A stretch of 64,000 nucleotides of DNA from JACDBZ01 sp036262075. GTDB lineage: Bacteria > Chloroflexota > Limnocylindria > QHBO01. Location of the stretch: contig DATAJO010000016.1 in the NCBI GenBank assembly GCA_036262075.1, positions 1-64,000 on the forward strand. Reading direction: 5' to 3'. This document shows, piece after piece, positions 50,771-59,035 of the stretch. Position numbers and translations under genes: made by a program. Position 1 is the stretch's first letter. Each line of letters opens with the position of its first letter. The notes below the pieces were generated by a model. That model worked only from the letters and a program-made list of their open reading frames with translations, did no database searches and was not told where the DNA came from.

Positions 50771-51849
50771 GCCGGATCGTGGCCGCCATGAGCGGCGGCG
50801 TGGACTCGAGCGTGGCGGCGGCGCTGCTCGCCCGGGAGGCGGCCGACGACGAGGTCATCGGCGTCTGGATGCGCACCCACGGCGACCTGCCGGAAGGCTA
50901 CGAGCTCAGCCGCTCGTGCTGCTCGCCGGATGCCGCCGACGACGCGCGGCGCGTGGCGCAGCTGCTCGACATCCCGTTCTTCGTCCTCAACGTCGAGCGC
51001 GAATTCGGTGCCCGGGTGATCGACGCCTTCGTCGACTCCTACCTCGACGGCGCCACGCCGAACCCGTGCCAGGCCTGCAACCAGTACATCAAGTTCGACG
51101 AGCTCCTTCGTCGCGGACTGGCCGCCTACGGAGCCGATGCGGTCGCCACCGGACACTACGCGCGCCTCGAGCACCGCGACGGCCGATGGCGCCTCATGCG
51201 GGCCGCCGATCGCGACAAGGACCAGACGTACTTCCTGTGGGTCCTCTCGCAGGAGCAGCTCGCCCGCACCCGGTTCCCGCTCGGCAGCCTGACGAAGCCC
51301 GAGGTGCGGGCCATGGCCGCCGAGCTGACGCTGCCGACGGCGCACAAGCCCGAGTCGCAGGAGATCTGCTTCGTCCCGCTCGGCGACTACCGCGCGCTGC
51401 TCGAGGAGCGGCGTGGCTACGCCGGCGAGCCGGGACCGATCGTCGATGCCGCCGGCCAGCAGGTCGGCACGCACAGCGGCTACGCGCACTACACCGTCGG
51501 CCAGCGCCACGGCCTGGGCGTCGCGCTCGGCGAGGCGGTCTACGTCCGCGAGCTGCGCCCGGCGACGAACACCGTGGTCATCGGCTCGCGCGACGAGGTC
51601 GCCCAGCGATCCTTCAGCGTCGATGGCGCGCTCTTCACGGCCGGCGACCCGCCTGCCGAGCGGTTCGAGGCTTCCGTGCGCATCCGCCATCGCGCGCCCG
51701 ACGTGCCGGCCGAGGTCACCATGGTCGGCCGCGACCGCTTCGTGGTCGAGACCGCCGAGCCCGTCTGGGCCCCGGCGCCCGGCCAGGCGGCGGTCCTCTA
51801 TGACGGCGAGGAATGCCTCGGCGGGGGACGGATTGCCCGCGCGGCCTGA
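50767..51849 (+). CDS. mnmA: tRNA-specific 2-thiouridylase MnmA
   Basis: 360 residues. Thiolates U34 of tRNA-Lys, Glu and Gln. The PP-loop is AMSGGVDSSVAAALL, with RSCCSPDAADDARRVAQ, the catalytic Cys in NPCQACNQYIKF and the second Cys in SQEICFVPLGDY. YTVGQRHGLGVALGE and ATNTVVIGSRDE mark the central and C-terminal beta domains. Starts with GTG overlapping the desulfurase stop, the expected partner order. Confidence 0.95.
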   Translation: MSRIVAAMSGGVDSSVAAALLAREAADDEVIGVWMRTHGDLPEGYELSRSCCSPDAADDARRVAQLLDIPFFVLNVEREFGARVIDAFVDSYLDGATPNPCQACNQYIKFDELLRRGLAAYGADAVATGHYARLEHRDGRWRLMRAADRDKDQTYFLWVLSQEQLARTRFPLGSLTKPEVRAMAAELTLPTAHKPESQEICFVPLGDYRALLEERRGYAGEPGPIVDAAGQQVGTHSGYAHYTVGQRHGLGVALGEAVYVRELRPATNTVVIGSRDEVAQRSFSVDGALFTAGDPPAERFEASVRIRHRAPDVPAEVTMVGRDRFVVETAEPVWAPAPGQAAVLYDGEECLGGGRIARAA

Positions 51850-51885
51850 CCCTCGCCACCGCCGCCGCCGCCGCCGCGACCGCCG

Positions 51886-52167
51886 ATGACGCTCGGGCCC
51901 TGGCTGGTCTGGTATCCCGCGCTGGCGCTCACCAACCTGCTCGTCTTCCTTGCCGTCCGCGGCCGGTTCGGCCGCTCGGTGGTCGTGCTCCTCCTCGCGG
52001 CACTGGCCGGCGTGGCGCTCGGCGACCGCATCGGCGAGGCGACCGGGCTCGAGGTGCTGCGCATCGGCGACATGCACGTCGTCTCGGCCTGCATCGGGGC
52101 GTGGGTGCTCATGCTGGCGGTGACGCTGCTCTCCGGTCTCGGGCCGGTCCGGATCGAGGAGGAGTAG
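51886..52167 (+). CDS. Small membrane protein of unknown function
   Basis: 93 residues with three hydrophobic helices (about 5-23, 30-45, 65-85) and an acidic tail. No family recognised. It follows mnmA by 36 nt, with a CCGCC run between and no evident ribosome binding site. Confidence 0.6.
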   Translation: MTLGPWLVWYPALALTNLLVFLAVRGRFGRSVVVLLLAALAGVALGDRIGEATGLEVLRIGDMHVVSACIGAWVLMLAVTLLSGLGPVRIEEE

Positions 52168-52292
52168 CGTCCTGTCGGGGGAGTGGCGCTCCGTCGGGGG
52201 AGTGGCGCGCTCGCGCGGCGCTCGGGGGCATCGGCCCTGACAACCGCCGACCAGCCGAGCGTAAGTCAGGGACCGGCACACGATCCGCGCTG

Positions 52293-52298
52293 TAGAGT
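52293..52298 (+). promoter_or_regulatory. -10 element of the DUF948-like gene (leaderless type)
   Basis: TAGAGT, 7 nt before the ATG at 52306. Confidence 0.45.
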
Positions 52299-52305
52299 CC
52301 CCGCC

Positions 52306-52680
52306 ATGGACGTCGCCCTGGCCATCTTCAATATCGGCGTCGGCATCGGCGTGCTGACCGCCGGGATCGCGCTCGCGGTGCTCGCCTGGCAGACCTCGCC
52401 GCTCATCCGCGAGTCCCGGGCCCTGACGAGTGACCTGCGACGCCTCGCGAAGCTGACCGAGCAGGAGCTCAGGCCGATCCTGGCGCAGGTGCGCGAGGTG
52501 AGCGGCAACGTCGAGGTGCTGAGCGAGGACGCGGCGGTGAAGCTCGATCGGCTCGGCCAGATCCTCACCGATCTCCAGGCGGCCGTGGAGGCCGGCCGCG
52601 GGACGCCCGCCATCGGACGCGCGGCGGGATGGCCGGTAGAATCGGCGGAGCACACGCGAGAGGACGAACGGGAGGGATGA
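52306..52680 (+). CDS. DUF948-like membrane protein
   Basis: 124 residues: one N-terminal membrane helix (about 3-27) and an amphipathic helical region (SPLIRESRALTSDLRRLAKLTEQELRPILAQVREVSGNVEVLSEDAA) typical of DUF948/YtxG. The stop overlaps the YtxH gene start (ATGA). In Bacilli ytxG and ytxH are also neighbours in a general-stress operon, so the order is informative even though the role is unknown. Confidence 0.75.
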   Translation: MDVALAIFNIGVGIGVLTAGIALAVLAWQTSPLIRESRALTSDLRRLAKLTEQELRPILAQVREVSGNVEVLSEDAAVKLDRLGQILTDLQAAVEAGRGTPAIGRAAGWPVESAEHTREDEREG

Positions 52681-52919
52681 AGGACTCCGGAACCGGCAGC
52701 TTCCTGGCCGGCGTGGTGATCGGCGGCCTCATCGGCGCGGCGATCGGGCTGCTCCTGGCGCCGGAGACGGGCGAGGAGATGCGCGGCCATGTCGGCGAGT
52801 TCGTCGACTCGAAGAAGGCGGAGTGGGACGAGGCCGTGAACGAGGGCCGGCAGGCGGCCGAGCAGGCCCGTGCCGGCATGGTCACCGACTACGACGCCGC
52901 CGAGGGCGCAGCCCTGTAG
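52677..52919 (+). CDS. YtxH-domain protein
   Basis: 80 residues. Glycine-rich membrane segment GSFLAGVVIGGLIGAAIGLLLAPETGEEMR is the YtxH hallmark, followed by a charged helix. A GGGAGGG lies just before the ATG, which sits inside the stop of the upstream gene. Stress-related function is inferred from the family only. Confidence 0.8.
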   Translation: MKDSGTGSFLAGVVIGGLIGAAIGLLLAPETGEEMRGHVGEFVDSKKAEWDEAVNEGRQAAEQARAGMVTDYDAAEGAAL

Positions 52920-52948
52920 ACGCGTCCCCGACCCGACGAATGGACGCT

Positions 52949-52975
52949 CGAGAGCCGGTGGGTCGCCGGCTCTCG
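52949..52975 (+). terminator. Hairpin before alaS
   Basis: CGAGAGCCGG, 7-nt loop, CCGGCTCTCG: perfect 10-bp stem between the YtxH gene and alaS, 17 nt before the alaS start. No U-tract. It could terminate the YtxH transcript or attenuate alaS. Confidence 0.6.
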
Positions 52976-52991
52976 GCATGATTGGACACCG

Positions 52992-55646
52992 ATGAGCGAA
53001 CCGAGCACACCCGCGCAGACGTCGCGACCGACGACGGCGGCCGAGATCCGCGAGGCGTACCAGCGCTTCTTCGAGGAGCGCGGGCATACGCGCGTGCCGC
53101 CGGCGCCGCTGCTCGCCCGCGACGACCCGACGCTCCTGTTCGTGAACTCGGGCATGGCGCCGTTCAAGCGCGTGCTCACCGGCGAGGAGAAGCGCGACTA
53201 CGTTCGGGCCGTCGACGCCCAGCCCGTGCTCCGCGTGGCCGGCAAGCACAACGACTTCGAGGAGGTCGGCCGCACCCCGCGGCACCACACGCTGTTCGAG
53301 ATGCTCGGCAACTGGAGCTTCGGGGACTACTTCAAGCGCGAGGCGATCCACTGGGCGTGGGAGTTCATGACCGACACGCTCGGCATCCCGCCCGACCGGA
53401 TCGCCGCCACCGTGTACACCGACGACGACGAGGCACACCGGATCTGGGCCGAGGAGATCGGCCTGCCGCCGGATCGGCTCGTGCGCTGGGGAAACATCGC
53501 CGCCGGCGACGAGAAGAACTTCTGGCGCATGGGCGAAACCGGCCCCTGCGGCCCGTGCAGCGAGCTCCACTACGACCGCGGCGCCCACCTGTCCGAGGGC
53601 CCGGAGTGCGTGCCGGACCATTCCGAGCACTGCCCGCGCTGGCTCGAGGTCTGGAACCTCGTGTTCATGGAGTTCGACCGCGCCGCGGATGGCAGCCTGA
53701 CCCCGCTGCCGTTCAGGAGCGTCGACACCGGCATGGGCCTCGAGCGCATCGCGTCGGTCGTCCAGGGCGTCGACTCGAACTACCAGACCGATGTCTTCCG
53801 GCCGATCATCGACCGCCTGGCCGAGTCGCTCGGGCACCGGCCCGAGGACGACGAGTCCGTGCGCTTCGCGTACCAGGTCGTCGCCGACCACTCGCGCGCG
53901 ATGACGTTCCTCATCGCCGAGGGCGTGAAGCCGGCGAACGAGGGCGCCGGCTACGTCCTGCGCCGCCTCATCCGCCGCGCGGTGCGCTACGTCCGGCTCA
54001 TGGGCATTACGAAGCCGTTCCTGCGCGAGGCGTGCGAGGCGGTGATCGAGATCATGGACGACGCCTACCCGCACCTCGTGCGTGAGCGCGACCGGATCCT
54101 GGCCGAGGTCGAGGACGAGGAGGCACGCTTCGCCCGCACCCTCGACGCCGGCCTGTCGCGCCTGGAGGAGCTCATCGCCGAGGGCGGCACGATCAGCGGA
54201 GCCGATGCGTTCCGCCTGCACGACACGTTCGGCTTCCCGATCGACCTCACCGTCGAGCTGGCCGCCGAGCGGGGCGTGACGGTCGACCGTGCCGGGTTCG
54301 AGGCGGCGATGGCCGAGCAGCGCGAGCGCTCGCGGGGCGAGAAGCGCGCGGCGCTCCGGCTCAACCCGGAGGTCGCGGAGCTGCGCAGCGAGTTCATCGG
54401 CTATCCGAACGAGACCGAGGTGGACGGCCTGCGGGTCCTGGCGGTGCTGCCCGGCGAGCCGGCGGCGGTCATCTGTGACCGCACCCCGTTCTACCCCGAG
54501 GGCGGCGGCCAGATCGGCGACCGGGGCCAGCTCATCGGCCCGAACGGCCGGCTGCGGGTGGAGGACACGCAGCGCAGCGGCGACGCGATCGTCCATCTCG
54601 GCACGCTCAAGGGCGAGCTGAACGTCGGCGACGAGGTCCGCGCCGAGGTCGACGCCGGACGGCGCTGGGGGGCGGCGCGCAACCACACGGCGACCCACCT
54701 CCTCCATCGCGCACTGCGGGACGTGCTCGGCGAGCAGGCGAAGCAGGCCGGCTCGTACGTCGGTCCCGAGGGCCTGCGCTTCGACTTCCCGGCCGAGGGG
54801 CCGACCCCGCGCGAGGCGCTGCGCGAGGTCGAGCGCATCGTGAACGCCCAGATCCGGCGCGACGCGCCGGTGAAGCCCGAGCTCATGCCGATGGCCGAGG
54901 CCCAGAAGCTGGGCGCCGACATGTTCTTCGGCGAGAAGTACCTGCCGGAGTCGGTGCGCGTCGTCCAGGTCGACGGCTACAGCAAGGAGCTGTGCGGCGG
55001 TACGCACGTCGCGCACACCGGACAGATCGGCACCTTCGTGATCACCGGCGAGTCGAGCATCGGCGCCGGGCTGCGGCGGATCGAAGCCGTCACCGGCGAG
55101 GCGGCGGTCGAGCTCATCGGCCAGAAGCTCGACGCGCTGCGAGCCGCTGCCCAGCTGCTCGGCGAGCGCGAGGAGAACGTCCCGGCCCGGATCGAGACGC
55201 TGCTGGCGCGGTTGCGCGAGGCGGAGAAGGCGGCCAAGGCACCGAGGGCGGCCGCGGCCCGGCTCGACGTATCGGCGGCACTGGAATCGGCGCAGGAGGC
55301 CGGCAAGACGAAGGTCATCGTCCAGTCGTATCCGGAGGCCGATACCAACCAGCTCCGCACCCTCGCCGACGACCTGCGCGGCGCGACAGGACGCTTCGTC
55401 GCCGTCCTCGGCGGCAGCGCCGATGGCAAGCCCGCGCTCCTCGTGGCCGCGTCGCGCGACCTGGCCGCCGAGGGGTTCGACAGCGTCGCGATCGTCCGCG
55501 CGGCGGCGTCGCATATCGGCGGCGGCGGTGGCGGACGGTCCGACCTGGCCCAGGCCGGCGGGCGCGATGCCGCCGGCCTCGACGCGGCGCTCCGCGAGGC
55601 GGGACGGCTCGCGCTCGAGGCGCTCCAGCGGATCGAGTCGGCCTGA
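52992..55646 (+). CDS. alaS: Alanine-tRNA ligase
   Basis: 884 residues. Class II core with LLFVNSGMAPFK, NDFEEVGRTPRHHTLFEMLGNWSFGDYFK, GPCGPCSELHYD and VDTGMGLERIASV; tRNA-recognition helices; an editing domain with the zinc/His set HTATHLLHRALRD (HxxxH) and ELCGGTHVAHTG (CxxxH); and a C-terminal coiled coil plus DHHA1 domain ending IGGGGGGRSDLAQAGG. All domains are complete. The start is ATG 17 nt after the hairpin. Spacing to the FtsA-like gene is 10 nt, so alaS may head the following operon. Confidence 0.97.
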   Translation: MSEPSTPAQTSRPTTAAEIREAYQRFFEERGHTRVPPAPLLARDDPTLLFVNSGMAPFKRVLTGEEKRDYVRAVDAQPVLRVAGKHNDFEEVGRTPRHHTLFEMLGNWSFGDYFKREAIHWAWEFMTDTLGIPPDRIAATVYTDDDEAHRIWAEEIGLPPDRLVRWGNIAAGDEKNFWRMGETGPCGPCSELHYDRGAHLSEGPECVPDHSEHCPRWLEVWNLVFMEFDRAADGSLTPLPFRSVDTGMGLERIASVVQGVDSNYQTDVFRPIIDRLAESLGHRPEDDESVRFAYQVVADHSRAMTFLIAEGVKPANEGAGYVLRRLIRRAVRYVRLMGITKPFLREACEAVIEIMDDAYPHLVRERDRILAEVEDEEARFARTLDAGLSRLEELIAEGGTISGADAFRLHDTFGFPIDLTVELAAERGVTVDRAGFEAAMAEQRERSRGEKRAALRLNPEVAELRSEFIGYPNETEVDGLRVLAVLPGEPAAVICDRTPFYPEGGGQIGDRGQLIGPNGRLRVEDTQRSGDAIVHLGTLKGELNVGDEVRAEVDAGRRWGAARNHTATHLLHRALRDVLGEQAKQAGSYVGPEGLRFDFPAEGPTPREALREVERIVNAQIRRDAPVKPELMPMAEAQKLGADMFFGEKYLPESVRVVQVDGYSKELCGGTHVAHTGQIGTFVITGESSIGAGLRRIEAVTGEAAVELIGQKLDALRAAAQLLGEREENVPARIETLLARLREAEKAAKAPRAAAARLDVSAALESAQEAGKTKVIVQSYPEADTNQLRTLADDLRGATGRFVAVLGGSADGKPALLVAASRDLAAEGFDSVAIVRAAASHIGGGGGGRSDLAQAGGRDAAGLDAALREAGRLALEALQRIESA

Positions 55647-55656
55647 CGCCACGATC

Positions 55657-56952
55657 GTGACGCCAGTCGGGGACCTCTGGACCCGCGTCACCGACCGCGT
55701 CCGAGCCGCGGCCCGCGGACGGGGCACGCCGCCCGCCATCGCGGCCCTCGACATCGGGACCGAGTTCGCCAAGGCGCTCGTCGTGTCGGTCGAGCACGAC
55801 CCCGAGGGCCGGCTGCTGGGCGTCGTGCGCGGTTCGGGCCGCCAGCGCCAGGGCCTGGCCCATATGCAGTCCGGCACGGTGAGCGATATCGACGCCGTCG
55901 TCGCGAACTGCCGCGCGGCGGTCGATGCCGCGCGCGAGATGGCCGGCCACCGGCCCATGGCCGCGGTCATCGGCATCGCCGGCGAGCTCGTGAAGGGCAC
56001 GACCACCGTCTCCGCCACCCGGCGCGACGACCCGCGGCGGCCGCTCGACGACCCGGAGCTCGAGCGCCTCGTGGCCCGCGCCCAGCAGCACGCCCTGCGC
56101 GAGGCGGAGGAGCGCATCCGCTGGGAGTCGGGCGTGGATCGGCTCGACGTGCGGCTCGTGCACGCCGCGATCGTCGAGATGCGGATCGACGGCTACCCGG
56201 TCAGCAACCCGATCGGCTTCACCGGCAGCCACGTCGAGCTCCACGTGTTCAACGCCTTCGCGCCGATGGTCCACCTCGGCGCGCTGGCCTCGGTGGCGGC
56301 CGCGCTCGACCTCGACCTCCTCGGCGTCATCGCCGAGCCGTACGCCGTGGCGACCTGCCTCGATCCCGGCGAGCTCGGCGACGCCGGCGCCGTGTTCGTG
56401 GACGTGGGCGGCGGCACGACGGACGTCGCCCTCGTCCGGGGTGGTGGCATCAGCGGCACGAAGATGCTCGCCCTCGGCGGCCGCGCGTTCACGAAGGGCC
56501 TCGTCGAGCGCCTGGGCGTCAGCTTCGCCGATGCGGAGCGCGCCAAGCTGGCGGTCTCGTCCGACGGCGGCGGGCGACCGGAGGTGGCCGATGGGCTGCT
56601 CGAGGACGCGCGGATCTGGCGCGACGGGGTCGAGCTCATGATCGGCGACCTCGCCGGCGAGGACCTCCTGCCGGGCCGGATCCTCCTGTGCGGCGGGGGA
56701 TCGGACCTGCCGCAGGTTCGCCAGGTGCTCGAGGAGGACGGCTGGTGGGACCGCCTGCCGTTCGCGCGGCGGCCGAAGATCCGGGCCATGGCCCCCGACG
56801 AGGTCGTCGGGCTGCGTGACGCGACCGGCACGCTCGGCACGCGGCAGGACGTCACGCCGCTGGCCCTCGCCCACCAGGCGCTCATCCTCGACGCCGGCGC
56901 CTCGGCCACCGACCGCGCCATGCGCGGCGCCGTCCGGGAGCTCGACCTGTGA
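55657..56952 (+). CDS. FtsA/PilM-like actin-fold ATPase
   Basis: 431 residues. Actin-superfamily nucleotide sites are clear: phosphate 1 IAALDIGTEFAKALVVSV, phosphate 2 VFVDVGGGTTDVALVRGG and adenosine motif ILLCGGGSDLP. The middle (HVELHVFNAFAPMVHLGALASVAAALDLDLLGVIAEPYAVA) fits the FtsA/PilM fold. There is no ftsZ or pilN/pilO here. GTG start 10 nt after alaS. It is coupled (ATGA) to a large membrane protein with a baseplate-J-like ectodomain, so the two may form an inside-outside pair. Confidence 0.8.
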   Translation: MTPVGDLWTRVTDRVRAAARGRGTPPAIAALDIGTEFAKALVVSVEHDPEGRLLGVVRGSGRQRQGLAHMQSGTVSDIDAVVANCRAAVDAAREMAGHRPMAAVIGIAGELVKGTTTVSATRRDDPRRPLDDPELERLVARAQQHALREAEERIRWESGVDRLDVRLVHAAIVEMRIDGYPVSNPIGFTGSHVELHVFNAFAPMVHLGALASVAAALDLDLLGVIAEPYAVATCLDPGELGDAGAVFVDVGGGTTDVALVRGGGISGTKMLALGGRAFTKGLVERLGVSFADAERAKLAVSSDGGGRPEVADGLLEDARIWRDGVELMIGDLAGEDLLPGRILLCGGGSDLPQVRQVLEEDGWWDRLPFARRPKIRAMAPDEVVGLRDATGTLGTRQDVTPLALAHQALILDAGASATDRAMRGAVRELDL

Positions 56953-58568
56953 GCGACCGGCCGACGCTGCTCTACCTCGAGGCCGACGACGAGATCACCG
57001 CCGTCGTGCGCCGCCTGCGCGCCGCCGACCCGGGCCGGGTCGTGGTCGTGGCGCCGGGCCGCTCGCGGGCGACGTCGAGCGCGGTCGCGCTCCGCCTGCT
57101 CGCGCGTGCGGCCGAGGCCGACGGCCGTCCGCTGGCCATCGTGGGCGACCCGCTGACCCGGTCGCTCGCCGCCGAGGCGGGCATCGCGGCCTTCGCCTCG
57201 GTCGAGGAGGCGCGCCGCGCCGATCCCTCCGCGGCGCCGGCAGCCCCCGCGAGCGGCGTGCCCCACGCCACGATCCACGTCGTGCGCGGCCCCGCGACCG
57301 AGGACTCCGCTCCGACGCTCGCCACGGCCGCGGTCGGACGCGGCTCGGACGACGTCACGCGGCCGGTCCCGGTGGCCCGGCGGCCGCGCCGGCCCGCGCA
57401 GGCTCGCCGCCGCCCGGCGCGAGCGATTCCCGCCGCGCTGCTCGGCGGCCTCGTGCTGCTCCTCGCCGGCGCGGTCGTGGCCGCGGCCGTCGTCATGCCC
57501 GCCGCGACGATCACGATCACGCGTCGCGCCGACCCGATCGGCCCGTACCGGTACACGATCACGGTCCCCGCCGAGCGCGAGGCTGGCACGGTCGAGGAGA
57601 CGGCCACGGTGACGGCCACCGGCACGTACACGGTGCAGGAGGCGGCGACGGGCACGGTCGTGTTCTTCAACTGGACGTTCTTCCCGGTTGCCGTCCCGGC
57701 TGGGACGTTCGTCGCCGCCGGCGAGCAGGCGTTCGCCACCCAGGCCGACGTCGTCGTGCCGCGCGGCCGCCTCACGGCGCAGGGGAGGATCGCCGCCGGT
57801 GACGCCTCGGTGGCCGTCGAGGCCGCCGCGCCCGGTCCGGCGGCGAACGTCGGAGCCGACAAGATCAACCGCGTCCTGGACGAGGGCATCGACGACCGGC
57901 TCGGCGGCGTGCCCGAGAACCCGGAGCCGCGCGTCCTCAACCCCGAGCCGACGAGCGGCGGCGTCGACGAGACGGGGCCCGAGATCACGCAGGAGGACGT
58001 CGACCTGGCCGTCCAGGCGCTGCGCGAGCAGCTCGTCGCGGCCGCCGACGAGGCCTCGGCCGGCGAGACCGATGAGATCCGCGTCGCGGCCGAGCGCCCG
58101 GAGCCGGTGCTCTCGGGCATCGACGAGCTGGCCGGCACGCGCGATCAGGCGGAGGCCGAGATCTCGGGCGAGCTCGCGTGGTCGGTCCTCCGCGTCCGCC
58201 TCGACGCCGTCGAACGAGCGGCCATCGAACGCCTGCCGGAGGTGGCGACCGACCTGCCCGAGGCCCACGAGATCGTGCCGGGCTCGGAGGACGTCAGGAT
58301 CGGCGAGGCGGCGATCTCCGGCGAGGCGCTCGAGGTGGACGTGCGGGTCGAGGCCCGTGCCACGGCCCCGATCGACGAGGGGGCCGTCCGGGAGCGTGCG
58401 GCAGGGCGTTCCGCCGAGGCCGCGGCGGAAGCGCTCGCCGACCTCGGCGCGGCGAGCGTCGAGCTGTGGCCCGGCTGGGCCGCGACCGTGCCCGAGTGGG
58501 ACTGGCGCGTCGACGTCCGGGTCGAGGAGCCGCCGGGGGCATCGGCCTCACCGGAGGCGTCGCCGTGA
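56949..58568 (+). CDS. Membrane protein with N-terminal cytoplasmic domain and baseplate-J-like ectodomain
   Basis: 539 residues. Residues 1-95 resemble a Rossmann-like unit (LLYLEADDEITAVVRRLRAADPGRVVVVAP, AEADGRPLAIVGDPLTRSLAAEAGI). A variable Ala/Pro/Arg linker, one membrane helix (about 157-178) and an extracellular baseplate-J-like domain follow: ATGTVVFFNWTFFPVAVPAGTFVAAGEQAFATQ, AAAPGPAANVGADKINRV. This composite protein is known from bacterial genomes without phages, and its job is not known. Coupled to the FtsA-like gene and to ruvX by 4-nt overlaps. Confidence 0.75.
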   Translation: MSDRPTLLYLEADDEITAVVRRLRAADPGRVVVVAPGRSRATSSAVALRLLARAAEADGRPLAIVGDPLTRSLAAEAGIAAFASVEEARRADPSAAPAAPASGVPHATIHVVRGPATEDSAPTLATAAVGRGSDDVTRPVPVARRPRRPAQARRRPARAIPAALLGGLVLLLAGAVVAAAVVMPAATITITRRADPIGPYRYTITVPAEREAGTVEETATVTATGTYTVQEAATGTVVFFNWTFFPVAVPAGTFVAAGEQAFATQADVVVPRGRLTAQGRIAAGDASVAVEAAAPGPAANVGADKINRVLDEGIDDRLGGVPENPEPRVLNPEPTSGGVDETGPEITQEDVDLAVQALREQLVAAADEASAGETDEIRVAAERPEPVLSGIDELAGTRDQAEAEISGELAWSVLRVRLDAVERAAIERLPEVATDLPEAHEIVPGSEDVRIGEAAISGEALEVDVRVEARATAPIDEGAVRERAAGRSAEAAAEALADLGAASVELWPGWAATVPEWDWRVDVRVEEPPGASASPEASP

Positions 58569-59035
58569 GCGGCAGGATCCTGGCGCTCGATCACGGCAGC
58601 CGGCGCATCGGCGTGGCCATCGGCGACCCCGAGACTGGCATGGCATTTGCCAGAGCGGCGATCACGCGTCGCAGTCTCGATCACGACCTCGCCCGAATCG
58701 GTGAGCTGTGCACGGAGGAGGGGGTGGAGCGGGTCGTGATCGGGCTGCCGCTTCACGCCGACGGATCCGAGGGGGAGCAGGCGGCGAGCGCCCGCGCCTT
58801 CGGGCAGCGCCTGGCGGCGGCCACGGGGCTCGAGGTCGAGTACGAGGACGAGCGCCTCACGTCGTGGGCGGCGGGAGAGGGGTTCGCCGCCGAGGGGCGG
58901 CGGCCGGACCGCGGGAGCGGTGAGCTCGACTCAGCGGCGGCCCGCCTGATCCTGCAACAATACTTCGACGCCCGACGCCAGCCGGGCGACCGAGCACGCC
59001 CCGCCGCGACCCTCGAGGAGACCGACGCCGAATGA
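58565..59035 (+). CDS. ruvX: RuvX/YqgF Holliday-junction resolvase-like nuclease
   Basis: 156 residues, RNase H fold. ILALDHGSRRIGVAIGD holds the first catalytic Asp, VERVVIGLPLHADGS the second region, EYEDERLTSWAA the Glu and ELDSAAARLILQQYFD the final Asp. YqgF is also implicated in 16S rRNA 5'-end processing. The gene starts with GTG overlapping the previous stop and is followed by mltG, a common ruvX-mltG order in bacteria. Confidence 0.93.
   Translation: MSGRILALDHGSRRIGVAIGDPETGMAFARAAITRRSLDHDLARIGELCTEEGVERVVIGLPLHADGSEGEQAASARAFGQRLAAATGLEVEYEDERLTSWAAGEGFAAEGRRPDRGSGELDSAAARLILQQYFDARRQPGDRARPAATLEETDAE

Noticed and set aside
52920..52991. T-box riboswitch before alaS
   Set aside because: The gap is only 72 nt, with no specifier loop or T-box sequence; it holds just one hairpin.
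52266..56117. 1,283-codon open frame on the minus strand
   Set aside because: Antisense shadow of alaS and its neighbours; no start signal and no recognisable domain.
56949..58568. Phage or contractile-injection baseplate gene
   Set aside because: The protein has a membrane helix and a cytoplasmic domain, and no tail, sheath or spike genes are nearby.
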